This document shows positions 14,175 to 25,812 of a DNA stretch of 64,000 nt, piece after piece. A model generated the notes under the pieces. That model was not told where the DNA came from. It did not search any database and saw only the letters and a program-made list of their open reading frames with translations. Where the stretch lies: contig JABMCL010002470.1 of the NCBI GenBank assembly GCA_018857735.1, positions 1,127,501 through 1,191,500 of the forward strand, read 5' to 3'. A program made the translations under genes and the position numbers. The number at the start of each line of letters is the position of its first letter. The stretch's first letter is position 1. Origin of the DNA: Alviniconcha marisindica (lineage: Eukaryota > Mollusca > Gastropoda > Provannidae).

Positions 14175-15758
14175 CTGAAATGACAATACCACTCATAATC
14201 ATACATATGAATAAGTTCAATCAAATGATGATGATACCACTCATAATCATACATATGAATAATTTCAATCAAATGATGATGATACCGCTCATGATCATAC
14301 ATGTAAACAAGTTCAATAAAATGATGACAATACCGCTCATAATCATACATATGAATCGGTTCATTAAAATGATGACAATACCACTCATAATCATACACAT
14401 GAATAAGTTCAATAAAATGATGACAATGCCGTGCGTAGTCATACGTATGAATAAGTTCAATAAAATAATACTGCTCATAGTCATTGTCATAACCACACAT
14501 ATGAATAAGTTGAATAAAATGATGACACTGCTGCTCCGTCAAATATGAATAAGTTCAATAAAATAATACTGCTCATAATCACATATGAGTAAGTTCAATA
14601 AAATGATGGCACTGCTGCTCATAGTCATACATATGAATAGGTTCAATAAAATGATACAATGCAACTACCTTTCTCAAACAGACTGAAAATTTAAACAAAC
14701 AAACAAACAAACAAAAAACTGACTGCTGTGGTAGTGTTCACAAATAAAATCCAAACACGCAGAAGGTTCAAAAGAAATTGATTTTAACAGAACACAAAAC
14801 AACTTTCAACACGCACCAGACACTCTGGCACCAAGAAGTGAAACCAGGTTAAGTATACAATTTTTATTTATCATGGTTTATTTGTCTGCCTGTTGCTTGA
14901 AAAAGGGGTTTACCCCCCCCAATTGTGCACGTTTTGTGTCATTCTATTAAAATTGATTAAAAAATCAAATCTTTTGTATGTTTGGATCAACTGATTGATC
15001 ATCCTTAGTCATCTGTTTAACTGACTTGGTACCACAAGGGAAAGCAGTCTTGAAAGCGGGTGGAAACAGACCGACCCACTCTGACTGCTGGCTCCACCCT
15101 CAAGTCTGGCAAATAAGTGTTTTGTTGTTGTTTTTTTACTTAGCCTTAGACTTAGCCTCATTAATATATATATATATATATATACATATACAGCTGCCAA
15201 TTGGCTGGTACATCTTTCCACATGCTTTTTGACTGACAGAGTGGAGTAGTCGGACGTCTATTTCTTTGGCATTGCACCGTAGTAATATTAATCATCAACC
15301 CTTGTTGTCTACATTGTGTTAGCTTTTTATTAAATTGCTTATAACATTTTCCATCTCGATGTACATTATGTGTATTATATTATGCTTGTTCAGCGCTTTG
15401 AGCTGCAGGGTAGGTGCTTTACAAATTTCCATTATAAGGGCATCATGCATTCATATCCTGGCTTGAATTCAAAGGTGTGTGGAAACAGGTGTACTTACTG
15501 GGTCTTTCAGTGCACTCTTAGCATCCTCCCCATATCGGTTCCTCAAACAAGGACCACAAAACTGAAACAAACAGCGAAGCATGTTGAGTCATGCTAAAAT
15601 GTATCTACGCTGTAAATATAGTGTGAACAATGATAACATCAATCAACACTTTAAATATTGTTTAGGTATTTACTTGTAAAATCAATCAATAACACGCACA
15701 CACAACCAATTATGCACAAGTGATAATTATGTGGTCTTAATTTTGTTGTTGTTGGTAT

Positions 15759-15824
<66 letters not shown>

Positions 15825-18336
15825 ACACACACAAATAAAAAAAAAGTAAAAAAAGTTTGTATTTTCACATTTCAGGACAACCTGTTCTTAATTTAAGGCA
15901 GTTTGAGTAAGTCAATAACTAACCATGGCTAACAAGTAACAATGAATTATTTCCAAAAATCACTATACAATGGCATCCCTTTTGTTCTTCCGTCCACCTA
16001 AAAATCAAGTGGTCCCTTGTGAAGGACACTTACATTAACCCATATATGCCAAGATATTCTGTTAACACTAAAAACCCTGATGCAAAAAGCATTCCCATTC
16101 ATGCAAACAGTAGCCTCCTCCAAAACCCAACAGGGAGGAACACTCAAACACCTCTCCCTGGAATAAAGGAAGTCCCTCTTCACAGGTCCATGTCAGCAGG
16201 ATGCCAAAATGACACTCCGCTAAAACAGACTAACAAAACCAGTTATGCGTCCTGAATATGGGATGGTGGGTATAAATGGGTTAAAGTAGATGGGAAAGGT
16301 TAAAAAACAAAAAAAAAGGGGGGAAAAAAAGGTGGTCTTCAAATAAAAGGAGGGGTGGTATCTCAAGCAGTCATCTGTGACTGGGGGTTCCATCGGAATA
16401 TTATTTGGTGGACCTGTGTCAGCTTCAAAGCATTACCAGACAAGAGTTGATACAGCGGGCTTCCACAAAAGGCGGGATAATTCCAATGCCTCATAACTCG
16501 CCATGTCAACATACCTGTCCTCTGACACCGGCACACTGTGTGTTCCTGCATATTGTTTTCAGGTCGTCCGTTTTCTGCCGACACTGATGACACGTGCTGC
16601 CCTGAATCAACACAGCATCATCCATACATAAACTGCAGGAGCCCAAGTCAACATCTATACATAAAGTGCAGCAGCCTGGGTCAACAGCCATACATAAACT
16701 GCAGTAGCCCAAGTCAAGATCCATACATAAACTGCAGTAGCCCAGGTTGACATCCATACATAAACTGCAGTAGCCCAGGTCAACATCCATACATAAACTG
16801 CAGTAGCCCAAGTCAACATCCATACATAAACTGTTCCTGCATATTGTTTTCAAGTCATCTGTTTTCTGCCGACACAGATGACACGTGCTGCCCTGAATCA
16901 ACACAGCAACATCCATACATCAACTACAGTAGCCCAAGTCAACATCCATACATAAACTGCACTAGCCCAGGTCAACATCCACACATAAACTGCAGTTGCC
17001 CAAGTCAACATCCATACATAAACCGCACTAGCCCAAGTCAACATCCATAAACTGCAGTAGCCCAGGTCTACATCCATACATAAACTGCAGTTGCTCATGT
17101 CAACATCCATAAACTGCACTAGCCCAGGTCAACATCTATTCATAAACTGCAGTAGCCCAGGTCAACATTCCTACATAAACTGTGGTGCCCCAAGTCAACA
17201 TCCCTACATACTGCACTGAATCAACATCCATACATAAAATCCAGTGCCTTGAATCAACATCCATAGTTACATTGGTGCGTTGAATCAACATCTTTGCATA
17301 ATAATAATGCTTGATGTCCCCAATCTGCATCCATACATATTAATGTGTGGTGTTCCAATCAACATCAATACATAATAATGCATGGTGCCCTGAATCAACA
17401 CCCATACCTAAACTGTGGTGCCCTGAATCAGCATCCATACATAATCTGTGGTGCCCTAAATCAGCATCCGTTCCTAAACTGTAGTGCCCTAAATCAGCAT
17501 CCTGTTCTTAAACTGTAGTGCCTTGAACCAGCATCCATTCCTAAACGGTAGTGCCCCAAATCAGCATCCATACCTAAACTGTGGTGCCTTCAATCAGCAT
17601 CCATACCCATACCCTAAATCAACACACAACATATATTCATACACAATGGGAAGAGGGAGATACAGTATACAGTGCTCATTATTTATGAACTCAGAGACGC
17701 ATTTATTACATACACTGCTAGAATGCCCACTTTTAGTAATCATGAACTCATAGATGCCTTTATAATATACTTAGGCTGCTGCATATCTATTATATATCCA
17801 GATACTCACATAAATGCTATCATATTTTTTGTCTGACACAGACACAGCCACCAGATTGAGTTCCTCTTCTGTGATCTCTTCTGCAGAGCGAATGTCACGA
17901 CACACACGAGGCCGCCGAGAAGGAGAAGGGAGATCCATGCCACCATTCTGCACACACACACACACATGCAAATTTAATTTCCCACTGGGATGAATGAAGT
18001 ATACTGTTACTGTTAAATGCAAAGTACTACTACTAGTCACAAAATCAACAATATAGAAATACAAACACAAGCATTGCAAAAACAAAACACATTTTATAGA
18101 AATGCAAGCAAGCACTGTGGAAATAAAATAAAAACCAATCTGAAAAAGTTATTTCCCTTCAAACACCAGAATCCCTCCACCCCCCCCCCCCCCCCCCCAT
18201 TGCTTGAATATTATGAAATAATAATATATGAAAACTGAATTCTTACATATTGGGATCTCACATATCTGAACTTAATTCCATTTATAGTTGAATGACCTGT
18301 GTACCAAAAGGAACTAAGTAACGCCCAGTCAACCAT

Positions 18337-18394
<58 letters not shown>

Positions 18395-21300
18395 AAATCT
18401 ACAACAAAGTTAACTGCTACTTGTGCTAGCATTCTCAGATTCTGGAGAGAAAAAAAAGTAAGAAAAAATGAACTTTTTCAATGGGTCATGTGAAAATGGG
18501 CTACAATCTGATCTTTTTATTTTAAAGACATTGTGTGCTACATTTTTATTTTTTCATTTTAAACAGCCATTGCATCATACTTACCCATTTCTCCATTACT
18601 TAGAGAAAGGAATCTGTTCTGAAAATTGTAAGTAGTTTTGTCATGTCCCATAAAAATAAAAAATCCCCCACTTGGTTGCATGTTTTGAGAGAAAAAATCA
18701 CTATGGTTTTAATCAATTTACATGAAACTATGTCCAGCTAAGTGGGCAGAGGTAACTCCACATCATGGGTCAGCGACAGTTCAAGCACCCAGTTTTCAAA
18801 TATAACTTATAAGCCTCTACAAACATTCAAATACTACAGGCAATAATCGCTTCTCACCTCATCCTCAGTACAAGGCTCTGATTCAAGGTCCAAACTTTGT
18901 GGCTTTCGGAAGAAGCCAAATCTCACCACCAATTTCTGCAAAAGCCAAACAAAAATAGGTTACATAGGGAAGCTCAAAATGCCTGCAAAGGAAGAAGGAC
19001 GAGAGAGAGAAAAATGTATATACATATATAGTGAGAATGAGTTCAGTTAACCACACTTAACAAAAACAGCACTCAATAAAACAAATATTCTTGCCAGCTA
19101 AGACTGTCCCACATAGGCCATACTTCGGTTCTTGTTGTGGGATATGGTAACAGAACTAAAGAACACATACAAATAACTAGAGAATGCAAATACGCACACA
19201 CAAATAAAGAGCTGGCATGGCCATCTTACTAAAGCAGTGGGGTTACTATGAGTTCAAATCTCTAGCACTAACTTTACACACACCCCCCCCACTTCTCTTG
19301 CGGTGGACATGTTGAGTCCAAGACTGAATGTGTTACAAGCATGTGCATGCTAAGACCCTACTGCAGTAGATGAGTACTGTCCTGATCATAATCTGAAGCG
19401 CACCAAGCAAAGAATAACTGAGTAGTAGGTTCCACAAAGTCTGGCAACACCTGGCGTTCCACTGGGAAACCAATCTGACACTTCCCAAAGGAAAGACATG
19501 GCAATATTTATATTTACCTTTAGACTAGTCAGTTCTTTCCTTCCTTTTGTGTGTGCGTGTGCATGTGTGCGTATGTGTGTGTGTGCATATGCACATGTCC
19601 GTCTTCAATGTGTGTGTGTCACATGGATGCATGCATGAGTGTGTGTGAATAGCGACAGACTGAATTTCAAACCCGAAGTATTTTGACCTAACCAGTTATT
19701 TAAATACAACTTCATTCTGTACATACAGTCCCCACCACAGGCGACCAGCTTGCAGGTAAACACAGTGTCTTACCTCGGGTGTAGACATGGGCGTGCTGCT
19801 GGAGGACGATGAAACAGAGGAGACGGAGCCACTGCGAGACCGGGTGCGTGGCAGATCAAAACGGGTGGGCTGGTAGCGAGCATTGCGGGTAGGATTGCGC
19901 CTCATTGGACCTACATCGTTAGCACCTTCCGAAGCTTTCTGTCGCTTTGCCTTGAGCAAAAAATAAATGATTTACATTATGTGCAAAAGTTAGAGTATGT
20001 CCAAGATTAAATGCTGGACTTGTGATGATTTTTCTTTTACTGGTGTAGTTCTACTTCCACTATATGCTCTCTTCAGCCTCACATAAAAAAATTAAAAAAG
20101 TTAATAGATCAGTCAATACACAGCCTTCACAGGTGTGGTGAAAAAAATAAAAATAAAAATGGCCTGAAAGTTTGTTACTTTAGTCATGATTTCTGTTGCA
20201 TTCTTTTTTTTATCTGCTGGCTAATTTTACCAAAACATTACCAATCATTCTGAGTTAAAAACAGACACCTTTGCTTGCGTACTTACATTTTTCTAGAGCA
20301 CTGCAATACGTTGCCAAAAGTTCACGCCACAGAGATAAAAACACTTGGTGACAGAAATGACTGCAGTCCACATGCATTTTTTGTCCATGACCTGACCACA
20401 AAGCCGACGGTTTCTGGTATGTATCTTAGCCTCAGAATGGATTGTAAAACAAATTTCCTTGTAAACTTGTTCTGGGACAATATATACATTTAATTCTGAT
20501 GTAATAATCTAAAACCCTGAACGAGGCCTAGGATGTTTGTGTCTAAGAAAAATCTGCATCTGTCAATCTACAAGGCAGATGGCTGACCTTTGGTGTTGGA
20601 GGCTTGACCGGCACTGTCCCTTGGATCTCGGACATCAGCCTGGCCAACTGAAACACAAATATACGACAATTACCAGCAAACCAAAAACAATTCTGCAAAA
20701 AGACCCTTCCTTTTAGGTTACCTTAGTTTGTGGGGATGATGCATGTGGATGCACGTCTATATAATTATGTGTGTGTGTGTGTGTGCGCCAGTATGTGGGC
20801 GTAAACATTACAACATATAATAATAATACATGTGCATGAAATGGGCATGTATGTGTGTATGCATGCACCTTAATGAGGTTGCACTAGGTTAAATCCTGGT
20901 TTGTTTATGCTCTGGCCGGCCAAGTCAGTCTCCTAGTCAGTGCCTTGCCCTCCAACTTACCATACTGTAAAAGTGTAACATAACCATTACACAGAAAGGA
21001 AGAAAATTGTCAGGATGGTCATCTGAAGAATGTCTGGCCCTTTGGGGGAGATGAAAACTTATGTTCTTTGTTCTACAGGCTTACATTCTTTAAAGAAACC
21101 ACCATAGTACTTAGTACTAGTAGGAAAAAGGCTGCCCTGGCAAAATTTTAGTAGATATTCCACCCCCACTAGATATATTGAATGTGGTAAAGAGGAAAAA
21201 GCCATAACCCCCCTACACAGGGAGTTAAGTAGTTAATCAGAGTGACAATGTGAATGAGTGATGACAAGAAAATAAAAGAAGAAGAAAAAGAGGAAAAAGC

Positions 21301-24300
21301 CTTGAACTAGTTAAAGGAGGAGGAAATGTGACCTTACCACAAGTTTGTTGTCCTCCAGATTCCTCCTTCTGATCTCCTCATATTCACTGACGCTGGGCAG
21401 GTCTTCATTCTCAAACTGAAACATCAAACATTCTGAATGATATTTACAATACACATTTGGTAACAGTCAATACCAGCATCTTTATGCAACAGATCTGTTT
21501 GGTCTTTGAATGTGGTAAATGGGACGAGGTAATTATTGGCTAGCTCAAAAGAGGTTACAGTTTACATCCATGGTTTATAATATATATATATATATATAAA
21601 ATTATAAGGTCTGGTGAACAAATCAATAACATGCTGCAGGTTGCAGCTGGGAGGTCAGAATGATCTGCAGCTGGGAATAGAGCAAAATTGTGTGGGGCTG
21701 GTGCAACAAAATGTGCGAGTAGGTGGTGAGGGAACAGAGGAATGTGGTGGGGAGGACAGGGTTGCAGCTGGCGGTGGGCTTTGAATATGTTATATATACT
21801 GCATGGCGCAAAACACAGCAAATAGAATGGATGGGGGTGGGTGGTGGGGGTTGTATACAAGTGCAGGGCTGGAAATGGAGCAGATAGAATGGGTGGGAGT
21901 GGGAGCTGTGTACATGTACATGGCTAGCAATTGAGCAGATAGAATGGGTAGGGTTGGGGGGTGGGCACTGTATACATGGCTAGCAATGGAGCAGAGGGAA
22001 TGGGTGGGGTGGGGATGGGGATGGACACTGTATACATGTACATGGCTAGCAATTGAGCAGATAGAATGGGTAGGGGTGGGCACTGTATACAATTAATGTA
22101 CATGGCTAGCAATGGAGCAGATGGAATGGGTAGGGGTGGGGGGTGGGCACTGTATACATGGCTAGCAATGGAGCAGAGGGAATGGGTGGGGGTAGGGGTG
22201 GGGATGGACACTATATACATGTACATGGCTAGCAACTTTAGCAGATAGAATGGGTAGGGGTGGGGGGTGGGCACTGTATACAATTAATGTACATGGCTAG
22301 CAATGGAGCAGATGGAATGGGTGGGGGTGGGGACTGTATACATGGCTAGCAATGGAGCAGAGGGAATGGGTGGGGTGGGGGTGGGGATGGATACTGTATA
22401 CATGTACATGGCTAGTAATTGAGCAGATAGGATGGGTAGGGGTGGGGAGTGGACACTGTATACAACTACATGTACATGGCTAGCAATGGAGCAGATAGGA
22501 ATGGGTGGGGGTGGGCACTGTATACATGGTTAGCAACGGAGCAGAGGGAATGGGTGGGGGTGGGGGCGGGGATGGGCACTGTATACATGTACATGGCTAG
22601 CAATTGAGCAGATAGAATGGGTAGGGGTGGGGGGTGGGCACTGTATACAACTACATGTACATGGCTAGCAATGGAGCAGAGGGAATGGGTAGGGGTGGGG
22701 GGTGGGTGGGCACTGTATATATGGCTCGCAATGGAGCAGATAGAATGGGTGGGGGTGGGGGTGGGCACTGTATACATGTACATGGCTAGCAATGGAGCAG
22801 ATAGAATGGGTGGGGGTGGGGGGATGTATATACGTTTAGCAATGGAGCAGATAGAATGGGTAGGGGTGGGGATGGGGGCTGCATACATGTACATGGCTAG
22901 CAATGGAGCAGATAGAATGGGTGGCGGGGGAGGTATACATCATTACATGTACATGGCTGGAAATGGAACAGATAAAATGGGGGGGAGGAGGGGGGGGGGG
23001 TATGCATGTACATGAATGGCAATGGAGCAGAGAATGGGTGGGGGTCCGGTGGGTGGTTAGCAATGGGGCTGGGTGGGGGCAGCGTACATGTAGGGGCAGC
23101 TGGAAAGGGGGTGCATACATGTACAACAATGTGCACGGCTCACAAAAGAGCAGAGGCAATGGGTGGGGTGGGTGGATGACAGTGGGGTGGGGGATATACA
23201 TGGCTGGAAACAGCAGAAAAAAATGAATGGGCCAGTAGTGGGGTGGGATGAGGGATGTACATGTATGGCTGGCAACAGGCCAGAAAAAATGGGTGTGGTG
23301 GTGGTGGGGCAGTGGTGTGGGGCAGGGGATGTGCCTGGCTAGCAACAGAGCACAGAAAATGGGTGGGGGTGGGTGGCTACAGCCAACAGTGGAGCAATGT
23401 GTGTTTGTATGTGTATACATGTGCGTGTGTGTGTGTGGAGGGGGCTATGCTTCAGGTGCAACAGAGACAAGGGGTGGGGCAGGCGGTTGTCCAGAGAACA
23501 GAGTGGGTAAGGGTGGGTGGTTGCACTGGCAGAGGGTGGGGCCCCAGGCAGTGTGTGTGTGTGGGGAGGGGGGTGGGGGTAAGTGCATGTATGTGGCTGG
23601 CAACACTAACAGAGAAGAGTGGGTGGGGATCGGCAGTTGCAGCCGACAGAAAAGCGGGATATGAAATGAAGGAGCGCTGTTGCTCAGCTGGCAGTGGAGA
23701 GGGGTGGGCGTTTTAACTTGTGTATGGCGGGCAACAGAACAGAGAATGGGTGTGGTGAGCCACTGCAGCTGGACAGAGGAGTGGAATGTGAAGGTGTGCA
23801 GCAGATTGCAGCTGCAGAGGAGTGGAATGTGAAGGTGTGCAGCAGATTGCAGAGGAGTGGAATGTGAAGGTGTGCAGCATGACTGCAGAGGAGTGGAATG
23901 TGAAGGTGTGCAGCAGATTGCAGAGGAGTGGAATGTGAAGGCGTGCAGCAGATTGCAGAGGAGTGGAATGTGAAGGCGTGCAGCAGATTGCAGCTGGCAG
24001 AGGAGTGGAATGTGAAGGTGTGCAGCAGATTGCAGAGGAGTGGAATGTGAAGGCGTGCAGCAGATTGCAGAGGAGTGGAATGTGAAGGCATGCAGCAGAT
24101 TGCAGAGGAGTGGAATGTGAAGGTGTGCAGCAGATTGCAGCTGGCAGAGGAGTGGAATGTGAAGGTGTGCAGCAGATTGCAAAGGAGTGGAATGTGAAGG
24201 CGTGCAGCAGATTGCAGCTGGCAGAGGAGTGGAATGTGAAGGTGTGAAGCAGATTGCAGAGGAGTGGAATGTGAAGGCGTGCAGTAGATTGCAGCTGGCA

Positions 24301-25812
24301 GAGGAGTGGAATGTGAAGGTGTGCAGCAGATTGCAGAGGAGTGGAATGTGAAGGTGTGCAGCAGATTGCAGAGGAGTGGAATGTGAAGGCGTGCAGCAGA
24401 TTGCAGAGGAGTGGAATGTGAAGGTGTGCAGCAGATCTGCAGAGGAGTGGAATGTGAAGGGTGCAGCAGATTTTGCAGTGGCAGAGGAGTGGAATGTGAA
24501 GGCGTGCAGCAGATTGCAGAGGAGTGGAATGTGAATGTGTGCAGCAGACTGCAGCTGGCAGAGGAGTGGAATGTGAAGATGTGCAGCTGATTGCAGCTGG
24601 CACCGCAGAGGAGTGGGATGTGAAGGTGTGCAGCTGACTGCAGCTGGTACTGCAGAGGAGTGGGATGTGAAGGTGTGCAGCCGATTGCAGCTGGCACTGC
24701 AGAGGAGTGGGATGTGAAGGTGTGCAGCCGATTGCAGCTGGCAGTGGGTTTGGGGATGTACATGCCTGGTAACACTAACAAAGCAGAAACAGTGGGTGTT
24801 GGTCATGGGTGTGGGCAGTTGTGTGGCTGTGGAGCTTTAGCAGGGGAATGGGTGTGAACGGGTGCGGTGGGTTGCAGCAGACAGCGAGGCAGAGGGTCGT
24901 GGACTGGCAACAGTAACTACTGATTATTTAACTGAAGTAAAAAAAAAAAAAGACTTTTTCTTTTTCATTCTTTTAAGCCATTGACTAAGTCAGTAAGTGA
25001 GGCCACGAAAGTCTGATGATCTAACAGTGTAACAAAGAGAAAAACGAAGCAATCCAAATCAAAATTCTACACATCTTGTCTACACACCTTGGGTAATACT
25101 AATAGGACCACAAGTCACAACTACATTATAATTTATTAATACTATAAATTAATAGTACTTATAATACTTTTAAGTTACGTCCACTTCCAACAGACTGAAA
25201 AAACACTAAACAGAAAATACATTTTACAAACCAGGCAAAGTGAGCTTTTAAATAAAATCCAGAAAATAAAGAATGTGAAAGTCAAGCAACATTTTACAGT
25301 TGCTTTAATATGGTATTGACTGTTATTATATGTTAGCAAATACTAAATTATTAAAATATCACTTCAAGTTTCAACTAATACTTCACAGTTCACAGTTGTC
25401 AGCTCATAAATTACCGGAAAACCCTGTAGTCTGAACTCTGAACTCTGATAATGGCATCATATAAATCATGCAGTTATTTCATACAGTTGATGCCATGGTT
25501 TACACTATTATAGCTTTTTATATATAAATATTTTTCAAAGCAAAGAATCTAACTTCTAAGAAATGCGATATCAAATGCCTGCGTCTACCACTATTAGTAA
25601 GTGTAACACTGCAGTACCAAGCACATTCCAAACATAACCCAGGCATGATCGTAAACAGCACGATATCCAAAACGACTAATTCATCCACGGGTGAATCTCG
25701 CTGCATCATGCATCATCCCCAAACATGTTAAGCACGACGTGTCACAATGTTGCAGAGTGTGATAAATGCTGCAAAAGGTCAACTTCCTCACCGTCTCCAT
25801 TGCTGCTTGCAT
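13956..25812 (-). CDS. CDCA7: Cell division cycle-associated protein 7 homologue, nine coding exons
   Basis: Exons, in transcript order, are 25792-25812, 21338-21415, 20588-20647, 19774-19950, 18858-18935, 17810-17947, 16515-16601, 15499-15561 and 13956-14174. All junctions are GT-AG and phase 0, predicting 306 aa. CDCA7 is a nuclear protein that partners the HELLS remodeller to sustain DNA methylation at heterochromatin (family knowledge). Seen here: an N-terminal acidic/helical stretch ending LARLMSEIQ (residues 8-42), an Arg/Ser-rich middle (residues 54-112), the EEITEEEL motif in exon 6, and a C-terminal Cys-rich zinc finger (about residues 185-265) with [19 protein letters not shown] and [13 protein letters not shown]. 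Positions mutated in human ICF syndrome type 3 (arginines of CRQ and RNRYG) appear conserved. The last residues after SYLRG do not look like the family tail, so a further 3' exon is possible. Introns 1 and 6 are packed with minisatellites. Confidence 0.93.
14178..14655. repeat. 48-bp minisatellite in CDCA7 intron 8, abutting exon 9
   Basis: Unit ACCACTCATAATCATACATA then TGAATAAGTTCAATAAAATG and ATGACAAT, about 10 copies. It starts within the acceptor tract of CDCA7 exon 9. Being a multiple of 3, it yields open frames on both strands that are not genes. Confidence 0.95.
14748..14992. mobile_element. MITE-like element with ~50 bp imperfect terminal inverted repeats
   Basis: The left end ATCCAAACACGCAGAAGG through AACAGAACACAAAAC is inverse to the right end GTTTTGTGTCATTC through TATGTTTGGAT. 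Same ends as the element at 5203-5716. Confidence 0.7.
15290..15435 (+). mobile_element. LINE 3' tail fragment
   Basis: Near-identical to 3130-3260 (TTGTTGTCTACATT, TCAGCGCTTTGAGC, GGTGCTTTACAAAT). Only the 3' non-coding end is present. Confidence 0.7.
15499..15561 (-). CDS. CDCA7: CDCA7 coding exon 8 (middle of the zinc finger)
   Basis: 21 codons (residues 214-234), [15 protein letters not shown] and onward, almost identical to the vertebrate motif. Acceptor TTGTTTCAG and perfect GTAAGT donor. No ATG-started ORF covers it; it was found by searching between exons 7 and 9 for the missing cysteine pair. Confidence 0.94.
15763..15832. repeat. (GA)n-(CA)n microsatellite
   Basis: In CDCA7 intron 7. 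Confidence 0.95.
16515..16601 (-). CDS. CDCA7: CDCA7 coding exon 7 (first part of the zinc finger)
   Basis: 29 codons (residues 185-213) with [11 protein letters not shown] and GVRGQ. Acceptor GATTCAG, donor GTATGT. The exon start sits at the edge of a 33-bp minisatellite that also contains a truncated copy of this same exon (16832-16892). Confidence 0.94.
16602..17625. repeat. 33-bp minisatellite in CDCA7 intron 6 carrying an exon 7 copy
   Basis: Unit TCCATACATAAACTGCAGTA then GCCCAAGTCAACA, about 30 copies, degenerating to the right (GCCCTGAATCAGCATCC). It starts exactly at the CDCA7 exon 7 acceptor and encloses a truncated exon 7 copy (16832-16892). Confidence 0.95.
16832..16892 (-). pseudogene. 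CDCA7: Truncated duplicate of CDCA7 exon 7
   Basis: 61 of the 87 exon bases plus the acceptor, offset 291 bp from the real exon. It reads [20 protein letters not shown], with Gln to Leu in the CxxC motif, then runs into the satellite and lacks the donor. Confidence 0.92.
17810..17947 (-). CDS. CDCA7: CDCA7 coding exon 6
   Basis: 46 codons (residues 139-184). Contains [10 protein letters not shown] and [11 protein letters not shown], the diagnostic motif immediately before the zinc finger. It ends KKYDSIY with a consensus GTGAGT donor. Confidence 0.92.
18180..18199. repeat. Poly-C tract
   Basis: About 20 C, in CDCA7 intron 5. Confidence 0.85.
18340..18394. repeat. (GA)n microsatellite
   Basis: Preceded by the short dispersed motif GCCCAGTCAACCATTACGG, also seen in the 4.2-4.8 kb array. 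Confidence 0.95.
18858..18935 (-). CDS. CDCA7: CDCA7 coding exon 5
   Basis: 26 codons (residues 113-138), [12 protein letters not shown] followed by an acidic tail ending CTEDE. Acceptor TTTTGCAG, donor GTGAGA. Both phases match the neighbouring exons. Confidence 0.85.
19774..19950 (-). CDS. CDCA7: CDCA7 coding exon 4
   Basis: 59 codons (residues 54-112). It carries basic [10 protein letters not shown] followed by RTRSRSGS and a serine run, like the RRNPERRARPLTRSRSR segment of vertebrates. The acceptor is a T-rich tract ending CTCAAG; the donor is GTAAGA. Confidence 0.88.
20588..20647 (-). CDS. CDCA7: CDCA7 coding exon 3
   Basis: 20 codons (residues 34-53) beginning [10 protein letters not shown], which aligns with LAKLMSEL of the vertebrate protein. 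It ends in a proline-rich VKPPTPK, donor GTCAGC. Confidence 0.88.
21338..21415 (-). CDS. CDCA7: CDCA7 coding exon 2
   Basis: 26 codons (residues 8-33), with acceptor TTTCAG and donor GTAAGG. The acidic start FENEDLPS and the helical [16 protein letters not shown] match the conserved N-terminal helix upstream of LAKLMSEL in vertebrate CDCA7. Confidence 0.88.
21800..23010. repeat. G-rich minisatellite in CDCA7 intron 1
   Basis: Units of roughly 60-130 bp with GCAATGGAGCAGATAGAATG, GGGTGGGGGTGGG, CACTGTATACATG and TACATGGCTAGC. Many GGG runs with short loops sit on the plus (template) strand. Degenerate units continue to about 23,760. Confidence 0.94.
23765..24770. repeat. 35/42-bp minisatellite in CDCA7 intron 1
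   Basis: Unit GCAGAGGAGTGGAATGTGAA then GGTGTGCAGCAGATT, some units with a 7-bp GCAGCTG insertion, about 26 copies. All three minus frames are open for roughly 900-1,360 nt, a property of the unit and not a gene. Confidence 0.95.
24771..25791. other. CDCA7 intron 1, proximal part
   Basis: A/T-rich unique-looking sequence without exon-like ORFs or arrays. Confidence 0.5.
25792..25812 (-). CDS. CDCA7: CDCA7 coding exon 1
   Basis: Seven codons (MQAAMET) ending in a good GTGAGG donor. The first ATG directly follows a CACGTG E-box. The second ATG (25800-25798) has the better context, G at -3 and G at +4, and may be the used start. The exon joins exon 2 in phase 0. Confidence 0.75.

Noticed and set aside
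16610..17625. CRISPR array
   Set aside because: 33-bp units are contiguous with no unique spacers, in a eukaryotic intron.
23445..24806. Minus-strand ORF of 453 aa and overlapping 365 and 296 aa ORFs
   Set aside because: Repeat translations of the 35/42-bp array; no conserved domain and all three frames equally open.
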